Of a stretch of DNA of 64,000 nt, positions 36,964-45,891 are shown piece after piece. The DNA is from Formosa haliotis. Lineage in GTDB: Bacteria; Bacteroidota; Bacteroidia; Flavobacteriales; Flavobacteriaceae. The stretch covers positions 3,035,501 to 3,099,500 of the forward strand of contig NZ_BDEL01000001.1 of NCBI RefSeq assembly GCF_001685485.1. Reading direction: 5' to 3'. The position numbers and the translations under genes are program-made. Below the pieces are notes generated by a model. It did not search any database, was not told where the DNA came from, and was given only the letters and a program-made list of their open reading frames with translations. How positions within the stretch are numbered: position 1 is the first letter of the stretch; every line of letters starts with the position of its first letter.

Positions 36964-39558
36964 TTAAAATTGTTGTCCAATAATAAAGTGTGTTTCCCAT
37001 CCGTTAGGTGTATTTTGACCAGGAAGCGGATCGAAACCGTAACCAAAATCTATTCCTAATAATCCAAATGCAGGCATAAATACACGTAATCCAGCACCAG
37101 CAGATCGTTTTAATTGGAATGGGTTATAATCTCTAAACGTGTTGAAAGCAGCACCTCCTTCTACAAACGTAAGGGCATATATTTTAGCTGAAGCCGCTAA
37201 GGTAATTGGGTAACGTAATTCTAAAGAGAATTTGTTATAAATCGCGGCACCATCGTTGGTTGTATTTCCATTTCTATCTACAGGTTGTATAGATTGATTA
37301 GGATAACCACGTAAGGCAACAGCTTCTCTACCATCTAAACTAAAGCTACCTAAACCATCACCTCCTAAAAAGAAACGTTCGAAAGGAATTACTCCTCTAG
37401 ATTGATTGTAGGCGCCTAAATATCCAAACTCTACATTTGGTTTTAAAACTAATTTACCAATGATACTCGTATACCATTCTCCTTTAAATTTAATTTTATA
37501 AAATTCTAACCAATTAAAACGTTCTTGGTCAATTTCTCCCATACGTGCGTAAGCATCATTTCTAGCCGCTGCAGAAGCATCTGGGTCATTATAAATTAAT
37601 TCTTCTTCTGCACGCTCCACTTCTAGTGCTTCGTAATCTACATTGTTAAATAGCGAGTACGGTAAAGATAACTTAGCACTTACACTAAAGTTAGATCCTC
37701 CAAGCGGGAAAATTGGATCGTTCCAGGTATTGTTTCTTGTTAAGCCTATTGTGTAAGCTAAACTGTTAGAGTACCCATCGGAAAACGTAAATAATCCGGT
37801 GCTATAGTTTTTTAGATTATAGTGTTGGTAACTTACGGCTTGAGATAGGGTGAAATAATCATCTGGTACCGATAATCGTTTTGCTAAACCAACCGTAACT
37901 CCCGTAATATTGAAACGTTTGTCTTTATCTGCTTGTCCCGTAGATGAGTCGTATAAAAACTGATTAGAGTGCGAGATAGAAGTAGAAAATTGTACTGGTT
38001 TTTTACCTCCTAACCATGGTTCTGAGAACGAGAAACTATACGTTCTGTAGAACTGACTGGCTTGTAAACGAAGCGCTAATTGTTGACCATCTCCCATTGG
38101 AACGGGCTTATAAGCGTCTTTATTAAAAATATTTTTTAATGAAAAGTTGTTAAATGAAAGCCCTAAGGTCCCAATGAAACCACCTCCACCGTAACCACCT
38201 TGTAGCTCGATTTGGCTAGATCCTGTTTCTTCAACCTTATACTCCATGTCTACCGTTCCTTCATTAGGATTTACGTTTTTAAAGTCGGGTGTTAATGTTT
38301 CAGCATCAAAGAAGCCTAACTGACTTAATTCACGAACCGTTCTAACCACGTTGGCTTTACTGTATAATTCTCCTGGACGCGTACGGATTTCGCGATAAAT
38401 AACATGGTCGTTTGTTTTTTCGTTACCTACTACAGTAACATTGTTGAAGTAGGCCGGTTTACCTTCAGAAATTCTAATTTCCATATCGATAACCTGTCCG
38501 TCGGCATTAGTTTCTACAGGGTTAATTGTAGAGAATAAATACCCGTTATTTTGGTATAAGTTGGTAATGTCATTTCCATCTGGTTTAGTATCGTCTGCAA
38601 TTCCTTTTGCCAATAGTACCCCGTTATATGTATCGCCTTTTCTAACTCTTAAAATGGCATTTAAATACTGGTCTGTATATACTGTGTTTCCTATAAAATT
38701 AATGTCTCCGAAAATATATTTTTTACCTTCTTCAACTTTTAAATTAATAGAAATAGATTCGTCTTTATTAACAAATATGCTATCTGAAACGATACGAGCA
38801 TCTCTATATCCGTTTTCTTTATAGGTGTCTATAACACTTACTAAATCCGCTTTATAGTCCTCTTCAATAAATTTTGAACGTTTCCAAACACGATAGAATT
38901 GCTTTTTCTTGGTGTTTTTCATACTAGCCTGCAACTTTTTGTCGCTAAGCACTGTATTGCCAATAAAGTTAATATCTTTAATTTTTACTTTTGGTCCTTT
39001 GTCTATGGCAACAACCATGTTTACTCGAGGTTTTTCTATAGAATCTACAATAGGAATAACGTTTATGTTAACTTTTGCAGAGTAAAACCCATCCTTCGAG
39101 TATTTGTTTTCTAGGTAATTTTTGGTAGTAGTAATTAGGTTTTCGGTTACTTTAACCCCCTCGTTAAGGTTGTTTTCAGTAATAATTTCTTCCATCTTAC
39201 TTTTCTTGATTCCCGTTATTTTTACATCGCGTAATTCTGGTAAATCGTACAAGTGTATTTCTAAACTTGCGACATTATCGTGTACGTCTTTAATGTAAAT
39301 TTCGATATCGCTAAAAAGGCCAGATTTCCAAAGTTTTTTAATTGCTCCGCTTATTTCTTCGCCCGGAATTAAAAGTTCTTCACCTTTTCTAAGCCCGGAA
39401 TAGGTTACAATAGTTTGTTCGCTAAAGCTAGAATTTCCTGATACTGTGATTTCTGAAATGGTATATTTTTTACCTTGTATCCCCGGTGCTTGGGCATTAA
39501 CTATAGCAGAAGTTAACGAAAAAAGTAAGATAAAAATAAAAGGTAAATATGTTTTCAA
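36964..39558 (-). CDS. bamA: Outer-membrane assembly factor BamA
   Basis: BamA is the essential Omp85 insertase. From TTG 39558 (GTG 39585 is an alternative) it has 864 residues: signal peptide (FIFILLFSLTSAIVNAQ), POTRA repeats over about 30-440 and a 16-strand barrel with the Omp85 motif ALRGYP near the C-terminus. The frame is continuous with uppS only because of a one-base deletion in that gene; a cytoplasmic UppS domain before the signal peptide would be incompatible with export. Its neighbours uppS, the two ompH genes and the DUF6089 barrel form the usual flavobacterial cluster. Confidence 0.93.
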   Translation of the reverse strand: MKTYLPFIFILLFSLTSAIVNAQAPGIQGKKYTISEITVSGNSSFSEQTIVTYSGLRKGEELLIPGEEISGAIKKLWKSGLFSDIEIYIKDVHDNVASLEIHLYDLPELRDVKITGIKKSKMEEIITENNLNEGVKVTENLITTTKNYLENKYSKDGFYSAKVNINVIPIVDSIEKPRVNMVVAIDKGPKVKIKDINFIGNTVLSDKKLQASMKNTKKKQFYRVWKRSKFIEEDYKADLVSVIDTYKENGYRDARIVSDSIFVNKDESISINLKVEEGKKYIFGDINFIGNTVYTDQYLNAILRVRKGDTYNGVLLAKGIADDTKPDGNDITNLYQNNGYLFSTINPVETNADGQVIDMEIRISEGKPAYFNNVTVVGNEKTNDHVIYREIRTRPGELYSKANVVRTVRELSQLGFFDAETLTPDFKNVNPNEGTVDMEYKVEETGSSQIELQGGYGGGGFIGTLGLSFNNFSLKNIFNKDAYKPVPMGDGQQLALRLQASQFYRTYSFSFSEPWLGGKKPVQFSTSISHSNQFLYDSSTGQADKDKRFNITGVTVGLAKRLSVPDDYFTLSQAVSYQHYNLKNYSTGLFTFSDGYSNSLAYTIGLTRNNTWNDPIFPLGGSNFSVSAKLSLPYSLFNNVDYEALEVERAEEELIYNDPDASAAARNDAYARMGEIDQERFNWLEFYKIKFKGEWYTSIIGKLVLKPNVEFGYLGAYNQSRGVIPFERFFLGGDGLGSFSLDGREAVALRGYPNQSIQPVDRNGNTTNDGAAIYNKFSLELRYPITLAASAKIYALTFVEGGAAFNTFRDYNPFQLKRSAGAGLRVFMPAFGLLGIDFGYGFDPLPGQNTPNGWETHFIIGQQF

Positions 39559-39568
39559 TGATAATGAA

Positions 39569-40302
39569 TTAGCTAAGTTGTTCACTTGTTTTTCCAAAAC
39601 GGCGTTCTCTTTTTGATAGTCAATAATAGCATCATACAAATGTTGCTTGGTAAAGTCAGGCCAAAGTACATCTGTAAAATATAATTCGGCATAGGCTATT
39701 TGCCAAAGTAAAAAATTGCTTATGCGTTTTTCGCCGCTAGTGCGTATAAGCAAGTCTACGTCTGGTAAATTTTGCGTGTAAAGATGCTTATTTATAACTG
39801 ATTCGTCAATACTTTCTGAAGAAATTATATTATTTTTAACTTTATTACTAATTTCTTTAACCGCCTGAATGAGTTCTTCCTGCGAACCGTAGCTTAAGGC
39901 CAGGGTGAGTGTCATTCTAGTATTGTTTTCAGTTTTAGTAATAACCTCTTGTAATTCCTTAAACACTTTTTTAGGTAAAGTAGATAAATTACCTATAGCA
40001 TTTAACTTTATATTGTTGTCTTGAAGTGTTTTAATTTCTTTTCGTAGCGAGCTTACTAGAAGCTTCATTAGAGTGTCTACTTCAAGCTTTGGGCGGTTCC
40101 AGTTCTCTGTAGAGAAGGCGTAAAGAGTAAGGTTTTCTACTCCTAGTTCGGCGCAGGATTCTACAGTTGTTCTTACAGATTTTGTTCCATTTTCATGACC
40201 GATAGCACGAAGTAAACCTTTTTGTTTAGCCCAGCGCCCGTTACCATCCATAATTATGGCGATATGCTTAGGTAATCTTTTTATGTCGATGTTGTCGTTC
40301 AA
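39569..40302 (-). CDS. uppS: Undecaprenyl diphosphate synthase UppS, with a frameshift near the 3' end
   Basis: UppS (cis-isoprenyltransferase) makes the C55 lipid carrier for peptidoglycan. Motifs are complete: IIMDGNGRWAKQKG with the catalytic aspartate, AFSTENWNRP, DLLIRTSGEKRISNFLLWQ and ELYFTD. As read, the frame shifts at a T5 run (39610-39614; A5 on the coding strand) and runs into bamA. One extra A gives the usual ending YQKRERRFGKTSEQL and a stop at 39569-39571, for 244 residues, the normal length. Sequencing error is the likeliest cause; a real mutation in an essential gene is less plausible. It starts 9 bp after the DUF6089 gene. Confidence 0.92.
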
Positions 40303-40311
40303 AATAAAGTG

Positions 40312-41013
40312 TTAATTAATGCAATAACATGGATTTCTTCCAAAGGTATAAGTTAAGGTAATCCCGGTAAATACATACCAATCGTTATTGTTTATATTTC
40401 CGTAACGGTGATCTTCAGTAATTTCTCCATCTACTTTAACCGTGTAATCGCTACCATCTATATTGTCAGAAAAAGTGTAACGTGCAGCTACTTCTGCTCC
40501 AAGGATTAAGGAATGAGATATCCGGAACTTATAACCAAAAGCCATTGGAATACCAAGTATCCAACTTTCAGAATCATCAGAAACTAGCCTACTAGATTCA
40601 TAGTGGAAATCGCGAGTTAAACCAGCCGATACTCCTAAAAATAAATAAGGTGTATGAACACGATCTGATTTGTTTAAATCGAATTCAAAAAAATTAAATT
40701 CCAGACCTGCCGAAGCCTCTGCAATACGGTTTTTTGTAACTTTATAACCTCTTTGTTCTCTACTCGGGTCATCAGATTTAGTATCGTCGAAAACTAAATT
40801 TGAAATCATACCCGTAGCTCTCCATGTTACTCTAGGGGTTCTATTCCATTTATACACTCCACCAACGGCAAGTTTAGACGGATTAATAAATACAGTACTA
40901 CCAGCGTCGCCAATAAAGTTACTACCTCCTAAAAACACACCAATTTCATGGTTTTGGGCATAACTATGTTGTAGACAAAAAATTGAAATAATAAGTACGA
41001 TTAGATACCTCAT
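40312..41013 (-). CDS. DUF6089 family outer-membrane beta-barrel
   Basis: A 233-residue protein with signal peptide (YLIVLIISIFCLQHSYAQ) and a small barrel built from strands such as HEIGVFLGGSNFIGDAG and a C-terminal FTGITLTYTFGRNPCYC. The family is conserved beside nadK, uppS and bamA in Flavobacteriia; function unknown. It is first after a good promoter and probably leads the uppS-bamA-ompH transcript. Two cysteines at the very C-terminus may form a disulfide. Confidence 0.82.
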   Translation of the reverse strand: MRYLIVLIISIFCLQHSYAQNHEIGVFLGGSNFIGDAGSTVFINPSKLAVGGVYKWNRTPRVTWRATGMISNLVFDDTKSDDPSREQRGYKVTKNRIAEASAGLEFNFFEFDLNKSDRVHTPYLFLGVSAGLTRDFHYESSRLVSDDSESWILGIPMAFGYKFRISHSLILGAEVAARYTFSDNIDGSDYTVKVDGEITEDHRYGNINNNDWYVFTGITLTYTFGRNPCYCIN

Positions 41014-41029
41014 AAAGTTTTAAAGTTTG

Positions 41030-41062
41030 CAAATATAACAAATAAGATTAGCTCTTAACAAA
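41030..41062 (-). promoter_or_regulatory. Promoter of the DUF6089-uppS-bamA-ompH unit (minus strand)
   Basis: On the minus strand TTTG (41062-41059) and TATATTTG (41037-41030) lie 21 bp apart, and the DUF6089 ATG follows 16 bp later. This separates the bamA unit from the upstream CBS-nadK pair. Confidence 0.75.
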
Positions 41063-41112
41063 TTGAATAAATTTGTATTAGATTAAAAACAGAAATTGAG
41101 TCATATTATTGT

Positions 41113-41997
41113 TTAATTGCGTTTATCTTCTCCCCACAATAATTTTTTTCTCAATGTATTTAGAAAGCTTTCATTTAGTAATTCTATCATTTTAACTTTA
41201 AAATTTGCTTTTTTTATGGTTAATATCGTTTCATTATCTATAGTTGCTATTCTGGAGTCTAAAGAAACTAAATAATTATTCTCCCTACCACTAACTTTTA
41301 GTTTAATTTCTGTAGAATCGGTAATTATTAGTGGTCTAGCATTTAAATTATGAGGGGCAATTGGTGTTAGAGCCAAACTATTTGTGTCTGGGGTAATGAC
41401 TGGTCCGCCGCAACTTAAAGAATATCCAGTAGATCCTGTTGGTGTTGCTATAATAAGACCATCGCTCCAATACGATGTTAAATACTCGTCGTTTAAGTAG
41501 GTTTCTACCGTAATCATAGACGTTGTATCTTTTCTGCTAACTGCAATTTCGTTTAAAGCAAAATTCATCTTTGCAATGTCTTCGTTTTCTGGCGAGGTGG
41601 AAATTGCCAGGAGGCTACGTTCAGAGATTTTGTAATTTCCATTTAATATATCGTCTATAGCTTTTTCGATATATTCTTTTGGTATGGTTGCTAAAAATCC
41701 TAAACGGCCAGCATTTATACCCACAATAGGAATGCCTAAATCTTTAACAAAAGTTACTGCTCGTAAAATTGTACCATCGCCTCCAATACTAATAAGTAGA
41801 TCGAAAGTGGCGTCTAAGGCATCAAAAGTTTTAAACACATCGTATTTCTGATCATCTTCTAATTCATCGTGAATTAAATCGAAAAAATGACGTTCTATAT
41901 AAATATCGGCATGTTTCTTTAGCAGATGTCTAAGTAGAATTTCAACAGGAACATCAGAGTTTTTATGATAAAATTGTCCGAAAATGGCGATTTTCAT
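41113..41997 (-). CDS. nadK: NAD kinase
   Basis: Phosphorylates NAD+ to NADP+. The 294-residue protein carries the signature GGDGT (SIGGDGTILRAVT), INAGRLGFL, the substrate region NEIAVSRKDT and the glycine-rich PTGSTGYSLSCGGP. It begins 2 bp after the CBS-domain gene ends, so the two are coupled. It also supplies NADP for enzymes such as the malic enzyme encoded at 3-5 kb. Confidence 0.95.
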   Translation of the reverse strand: MKIAIFGQFYHKNSDVPVEILLRHLLKKHADIYIERHFFDLIHDELEDDQKYDVFKTFDALDATFDLLISIGGDGTILRAVTFVKDLGIPIVGINAGRLGFLATIPKEYIEKAIDDILNGNYKISERSLLAISTSPENEDIAKMNFALNEIAVSRKDTTSMITVETYLNDEYLTSYWSDGLIIATPTGSTGYSLSCGGPVITPDTNSLALTPIAPHNLNARPLIITDSTEIKLKVSGRENNYLVSLDSRIATIDNETILTIKKANFKVKMIELLNESFLNTLRKKLLWGEDKRN

Positions 41998-41999
41998 GC

Positions 42000-42659
42000 T
42001 TACATGTTTAGGTATTTGTTCAAATAATCTGAACGTTCTTTAAGATTCTCTAGGTAACTATCGTCTTCTGTTCCAGAAATAATATTGTAGTTGTAGCGTC
42101 TAAAACTTTGTATAATATCGTTTAATCCAGTGTTTCCTATTTTTAAAGTAAACTGTACTAAGTCGTTTTCCATTTTCGAAATAAATACGCCAAGCAGCTT
42201 TCCTTTGTTCGATTCTATAATTTGGGTAATTTCACTAAACGAGTAATCGTTAATGCCTTTTTCAATTATTAGTGTGCCTCCATCTTCCGCAAAAAATGGC
42301 GTTTGGTTAAACAATGTAATTACATCATTCAATTCATAATACCCTAAATAGGTGTTGTTGGCACTTAAAACAGGCATAATATTAGTGGCGTTTTGTGCAA
42401 AGGTTTCTAAAACATCTAACCAATTTGCTGTTTCCCGTACAAAAAAGCCTTCTGCGGCATAGCTGTAATCTTGAACAAATTTATCGCTTTCAAAACAGTA
42501 TACATCGGTCTCAGACAGGCAACCAATATAGGTGTTGTCCTGGTTTTTAATAGGCATGTGGGTATAGGTAAGCTGATTGAATAGCAGTTGCATATCGCTA
42601 ATTTTATCAGCTGTACTTAACGGCTTGATGTCGTTTATAATATATTCGGAAAGATTCAT
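42000..42659 (-). CDS. CBS-domain protein
   Basis: A 219-residue soluble protein with a CBS pair (about 10-130: QLTYTHMPIKNQDNTYIGCL and NIMPVLSANNTYLGYYELND) and a C-terminal segment (about 140-215) with ACT-like strand/helix order. CBS pairs bind adenine nucleotides, which fits its coupling to nadK, but the actual role is unknown. The conserved order CBS-nadK-DUF6089-uppS-bamA supports its being real and stable. Confidence 0.82.
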   Translation of the reverse strand: MNLSEYIINDIKPLSTADKISDMQLLFNQLTYTHMPIKNQDNTYIGCLSETDVYCFESDKFVQDYSYAAEGFFVRETANWLDVLETFAQNATNIMPVLSANNTYLGYYELNDVITLFNQTPFFAEDGGTLIIEKGINDYSFSEITQIIESNKGKLLGVFISKMENDLVQFTLKIGNTGLNDIIQSFRRYNYNIISGTEDDSYLENLKERSDYLNKYLNM

Positions 42660-42723
42660 TATATCCTAATTTACTTGTGTGCAAATTAATTAAAAAATAG
42701 TACAATAAGCCTGTTCTACTTTG

Positions 42724-42731
42724 TATTTTTG
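42724..42731 (+). promoter_or_regulatory. Putative -7 element TATTTTTG upstream of pdxJ
   Basis: TATTTTTG ends 19 bp before ATG 42751, supporting that start over an upstream in-frame TTG at 42721, which would lie at or before the promoter. No correctly spaced -33 TTTG is visible. Confidence 0.5.
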
Positions 42732-42750
42732 CGTTATTAAAATAGGATTT

Positions 42751-43464
42751 ATGACAAAATTAAGTGTAAATATTAATAAAATAGCAACGTTAAGAAACTC
42801 TCGAGGGGGTGATTTACCTAATGTTGTTCAGTTTGCAAAAGATGTTCAGCGTTTTGGAGCCGAGGGGGTAACGATTCATCCAAGGCCAGACGAACGTCAT
42901 ATTCGATACCAAGATGCATTCGATTTAAAGGCAGAAGTGTATACCGAATATAATATTGAAGGAAATCCTATTAAAAAATTTATGGATATGGTTTTAGAGA
43001 TACAACCTACCCAAGTCACCCTTGTTCCGGATGCTGATGATGCCATCACGTCTAACGCAGGTTGGGATACCATAAAACACAAAGATTTTTTAATAGATAT
43101 TATAACAGAATGTAAACGAAACCAAATTCGTACTTCTATTTTTGTAGATCCCGATTTAAAGCAAATTGAAGGTGCAAAAGCAACTGGAACAGATCGTATC
43201 GAGTTGTATACGGAAGCCTTTGCGCATCAATTCGGTTTAGGAAACTCGGATAGTATTTTGCCTTATACCGAATGTGCTGTGTTAGCAAATAGTTTAGGGT
43301 TAGGTATTAATGCTGGGCACGATTTGTCTTTAGATAATATTAAATTTTTCAAAGATAATATCCCAGGGTTGTTAGAAGTTTCTATAGGTCATGCTTTAAT
43401 TTCGGAAAGTTTGTATCTGGGCATAGAAAACGTAGTGAATATGTATTTAAATAAACTGAAATAA
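42751..43464 (+). CDS. pdxJ: Pyridoxine 5'-phosphate synthase PdxJ
   Basis: PdxJ condenses 1-deoxyxylulose 5-phosphate and 3-amino-2-oxopropyl phosphate to pyridoxine 5'-phosphate. The 237-residue TIM barrel starts with KLSVNINKIATLRNSRGG, and shows EGVTIHPRPDERHI, VTLVPD and the end ISIGHALISESL-type phosphate site (VSIGHALISESLYLG). The start at 42751 is fixed by the -7 element just upstream. It is transcribed divergently from the CBS-nadK pair. Confidence 0.95.
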   Translation: MTKLSVNINKIATLRNSRGGDLPNVVQFAKDVQRFGAEGVTIHPRPDERHIRYQDAFDLKAEVYTEYNIEGNPIKKFMDMVLEIQPTQVTLVPDADDAITSNAGWDTIKHKDFLIDIITECKRNQIRTSIFVDPDLKQIEGAKATGTDRIELYTEAFAHQFGLGNSDSILPYTECAVLANSLGLGINAGHDLSLDNIKFFKDNIPGLLEVSIGHALISESLYLGIENVVNMYLNKLK

Positions 43465-43487
43465 AGCGATTAATTAAATAAAAAGTA

Positions 43488-44252
43488 ATGCAATTACATT
43501 CAAATATAATAGGCGAAGGCACAGCTTTTGTTATTCTTCACGGTTTTTTAGGAATGAGCGATAACTGGAAAACTCTTGGCTTACGTTTTAGCGAACATAA
43601 TTATCAAGTACATTTAGTAGACCAGCGTAATCACGGAAGAAGTTTTCATAGCGACGATTTTAGTTACGAAGTGTTAGCAGAAGATTTAAAAGCCTATTGC
43701 GATGAACATCATTTAAAAAACATTGTGCTTTTAGGGCATTCTATGGGAGGAAAAACAGCCATGTTATTTGCTTCTAAATACCCAGAATATATTTCAAAAT
43801 TGCTTGTGGCAGATATTTCACCGCGTTTTTATCCGGTACATCACGATGCTATTTTAAATGGCTTAGGAGCTTTAGACTTTTCTGAAATCAAATCGCGGGG
43901 AGCAGCAGATAAAGCATTAGCCCAATATGTTCCAGATCTAGGTACACGTCAATTTCTTCTTAAGAATTTATATTGGGTAGAACAAGGGCAATTAGGCTTG
44001 CGAATAAATGTAGAAGCCTTAACAGAGCACGTTTCAGAAGTTGGTGAAGCCTTACCAATTCATGCCCAGTTTGATGGTGAAACATTGTTTTTACGCGGTG
44101 ATAAATCAGAATATATTGCGCTTCAAGATGAAAGCATCATAAAAACTCATTTTCCAAACGCCAAAATAGTGACCATAAAAAATGCTGGACACTGGTTACA
44201 TGCCGAAAATCCAGAAGATTTTTTTCAAGCGGTTATCCATTTTATTAAATAG
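43488..44252 (+). CDS. Alpha/beta-hydrolase (YbfF-like esterase)
   Basis: A 254-residue hydrolase of the alpha/beta fold: oxyanion region LHGFLGMSDNW, DQRNHGRS, nucleophile elbow GHSMGGKTAM with the catalytic serine, and the late histidine in NAGHWLHAE. Closest in appearance to YbfF/YchK-type acyl esterases; the natural substrate is unknown. It follows pdxJ by 23 bp and is probably co-transcribed. Confidence 0.88.
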   Translation: MQLHSNIIGEGTAFVILHGFLGMSDNWKTLGLRFSEHNYQVHLVDQRNHGRSFHSDDFSYEVLAEDLKAYCDEHHLKNIVLLGHSMGGKTAMLFASKYPEYISKLLVADISPRFYPVHHDAILNGLGALDFSEIKSRGAADKALAQYVPDLGTRQFLLKNLYWVEQGQLGLRINVEALTEHVSEVGEALPIHAQFDGETLFLRGDKSEYIALQDESIIKTHFPNAKIVTIKNAGHWLHAENPEDFFQAVIHFIK

Positions 44253-44292
44253 AAGTTTATCTTTACTAGAACTAAATTTTAACTACTTCTAA

Positions 44293-45351
44293 ATGAAACG
44301 CTTTGTATTATATCTGTTTGTTTTGTTTGCTATAAATATTTTTGCACAGAACAAGCATGAAGATGGTCCTTTTAAAGAATATTACAAAAATGGAACGTTA
44401 AAAGCAGAAGGCACCTATAAATCAGATAAGAAGATAGGACGATGGCAGTATTATTACGATAATGGTCAAATCGAAAAAGAGGATATGTTTTTACCTAATG
44501 GAAGTTGGTCTGGATTGAGCCGAACGTATACCCAAGCAGGTGTTTTAAAAAGTGAAACTAAAACTGATCCTGCAGAACACGGAAGTTATATTGAAAAGGA
44601 GTTTTTTGGCGACGGAAGTGTTCATCGAGAATTTATATTGAAATCTGTTGAAGGCAAAAATTATCAAACCAGAAAAGGACCTTATAAGGAGTATTATGCC
44701 AATGGTAATATTAAGGTTGAATGTATGTTAGATCAAGGAAATGTAGTTGGTGTGTGGAAACAGTATTATCCTACCACAGAATTAGAGTGGGAAGTTAATT
44801 ATACAAATGGTTATAAACAAGGAAGCTATAAACAGTACTATACTGATGGAACCGTTCAAATTGAAGGGACTACTGATTTAGATTTGAAAGATGGAGAGGA
44901 ACAAAGGTTTGATACTGAAGGGAAGAGTGTTCAGAAATTAAAATATAAAAAAGGGGTGCTTAAAAATAGCTCAAAAAATGCCGATGCAATTATCGCTAAT
45001 ATTCCTGATGGCGTATTAGAAAAAGTGCCTGTGTATCCAGGTTGCGAAACGGTATTGGGGAATATGGCTAGGAGAAAATGTATGTCTTTAGAAATTTCTA
45101 AATTTGTAGCAGGAAAATTTAATACCACTTTTGCAGGAGATACTAATTTAAAGGGTGTTCAGAAAATTTATGTCATTTTTAAGATCAATGAAACAGGTAA
45201 TGTTGTAGATATCCGGTCTCGAGCAGAGCATAAAGCATTTGAGGCTGAAGCAATTCGTGTATTAGCTTTATTACCAAAAATGAAACCAGGTTATGTTTAT
45301 GGAAAGCCGGTAGAAGTGCCGTATAGCCTGCCAATAGTTTTTAAAATATAA
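44293..45351 (+). CDS. Secreted YwqK/MORN-like repeat protein with TonB C-terminal domain
   Basis: A 352-residue protein with signal peptide (FVLYLFVLFAINIFAQ), then several YwqK/MORN-like repeats over about 20-215 (GPFKEYYKNGTLKAEGTY, GPYKEYYANGNIKVEC, GSYKQYYTDGTVQIEG) and a C-terminal TonB-like domain from about 243 (VPVYPGCE) to VPYSLPIVFKI. That domain is strikingly similar to the one in the TonB protein at 14 kb, including the Cys pair. There is no membrane anchor or proline spacer, so it is unlikely to be a working energy transducer; a periplasmic or outer-membrane interaction role is inferred. Confidence 0.8.
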   Translation: MKRFVLYLFVLFAINIFAQNKHEDGPFKEYYKNGTLKAEGTYKSDKKIGRWQYYYDNGQIEKEDMFLPNGSWSGLSRTYTQAGVLKSETKTDPAEHGSYIEKEFFGDGSVHREFILKSVEGKNYQTRKGPYKEYYANGNIKVECMLDQGNVVGVWKQYYPTTELEWEVNYTNGYKQGSYKQYYTDGTVQIEGTTDLDLKDGEEQRFDTEGKSVQKLKYKKGVLKNSSKNADAIIANIPDGVLEKVPVYPGCETVLGNMARRKCMSLEISKFVAGKFNTTFAGDTNLKGVQKIYVIFKINETGNVVDIRSRAEHKAFEAEAIRVLALLPKMKPGYVYGKPVEVPYSLPIVFKI

Positions 45352-45383
45352 TTTTAATACATCTTAAAATATAGAGTTAGAGT

Positions 45384-45731
45384 ATGAAACAAATCATTAA
45401 ATTTTTATTAAACGCCTTATTGGTAGTTTTACTGGCTAATTTTTTTTCAGGAATACATGTCGATGGGTTTATGACAGGGTTGCTTGTTGTACTAGTATTA
45501 GCCATTTTAGATTTTTTAGTAAAGCCTATTTTAAAAATATTAACGTTTCCCATTACCGTGGTAACTTTCGGGTTATTTCTGTTTGTTATTAATGGGTTAA
45601 TTATATTATTGGCGAGTAAATTGGTAAGCGGTTTTCATGTCGATTCTATTTGGTCTGGTATCCTGTTTAGTATTTTATTGGCCATACTTCAATCTGTAAT
45701 AGCCGGTCTTATAGGAGACGATAAAAAATAG
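45384..45731 (+). CDS. Small four-helix membrane protein, phage-holin family IV-like
   Basis: A 115-residue protein with four predicted helices (about 5-22, 30-48, 55-78, 88-110) and the sequence LDFLVKPILKILTFPITVVTFGLFLFVINGL, family hallmarks here spanning two helices. Despite the name, members occur widely on bacterial chromosomes without prophage genes, as here, and no lysis genes are nearby. Function unknown. Confidence 0.82.
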   Translation: MKQIIKFLLNALLVVLLANFFSGIHVDGFMTGLLVVLVLAILDFLVKPILKILTFPITVVTFGLFLFVINGLIILLASKLVSGFHVDSIWSGILFSILLAILQSVIAGLIGDDKK

Positions 45732-45755
45732 TCTGAAATACAAGACGTTAAAAAC

Positions 45756-45786
45756 TTTGTAGGGTTGTAAAAATGTTTTATTTTTG
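45756..45786 (+). promoter_or_regulatory. Promoter of tig-clpP-clpX (TTTG-N19-TATTTTTG)
   Basis: TTTG at 45756-45759 and TATTTTTG at 45779-45786, spaced by 19 bp. The tig ATG at 45892 leaves a leader of about 100 nt, unusually long compared with the other promoters here. Confidence 0.75.
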
Positions 45787-45891
45787 CAGCCCGTTTTTAA
45801 TTAGAAAAATCAAGGAGAATCTGTAAGTTTTACACTAAAAAACACAGAAACTTTATGTTAAATGCCCAAGCTGGGTTTTATATCATTTAAA

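Noticed and set aside
36964..40302. A genuine UppS-BamA fusion protein
   Set aside because: One missing A explains it; the conserved UppS ending and stop exist in the neighbouring frame, and the BamA signal peptide would be internal.
45384..45731. Prophage remnant suggested by the holin-like protein
   Set aside because: No other phage gene, integrase or attachment repeat is nearby; this family is common on chromosomes.
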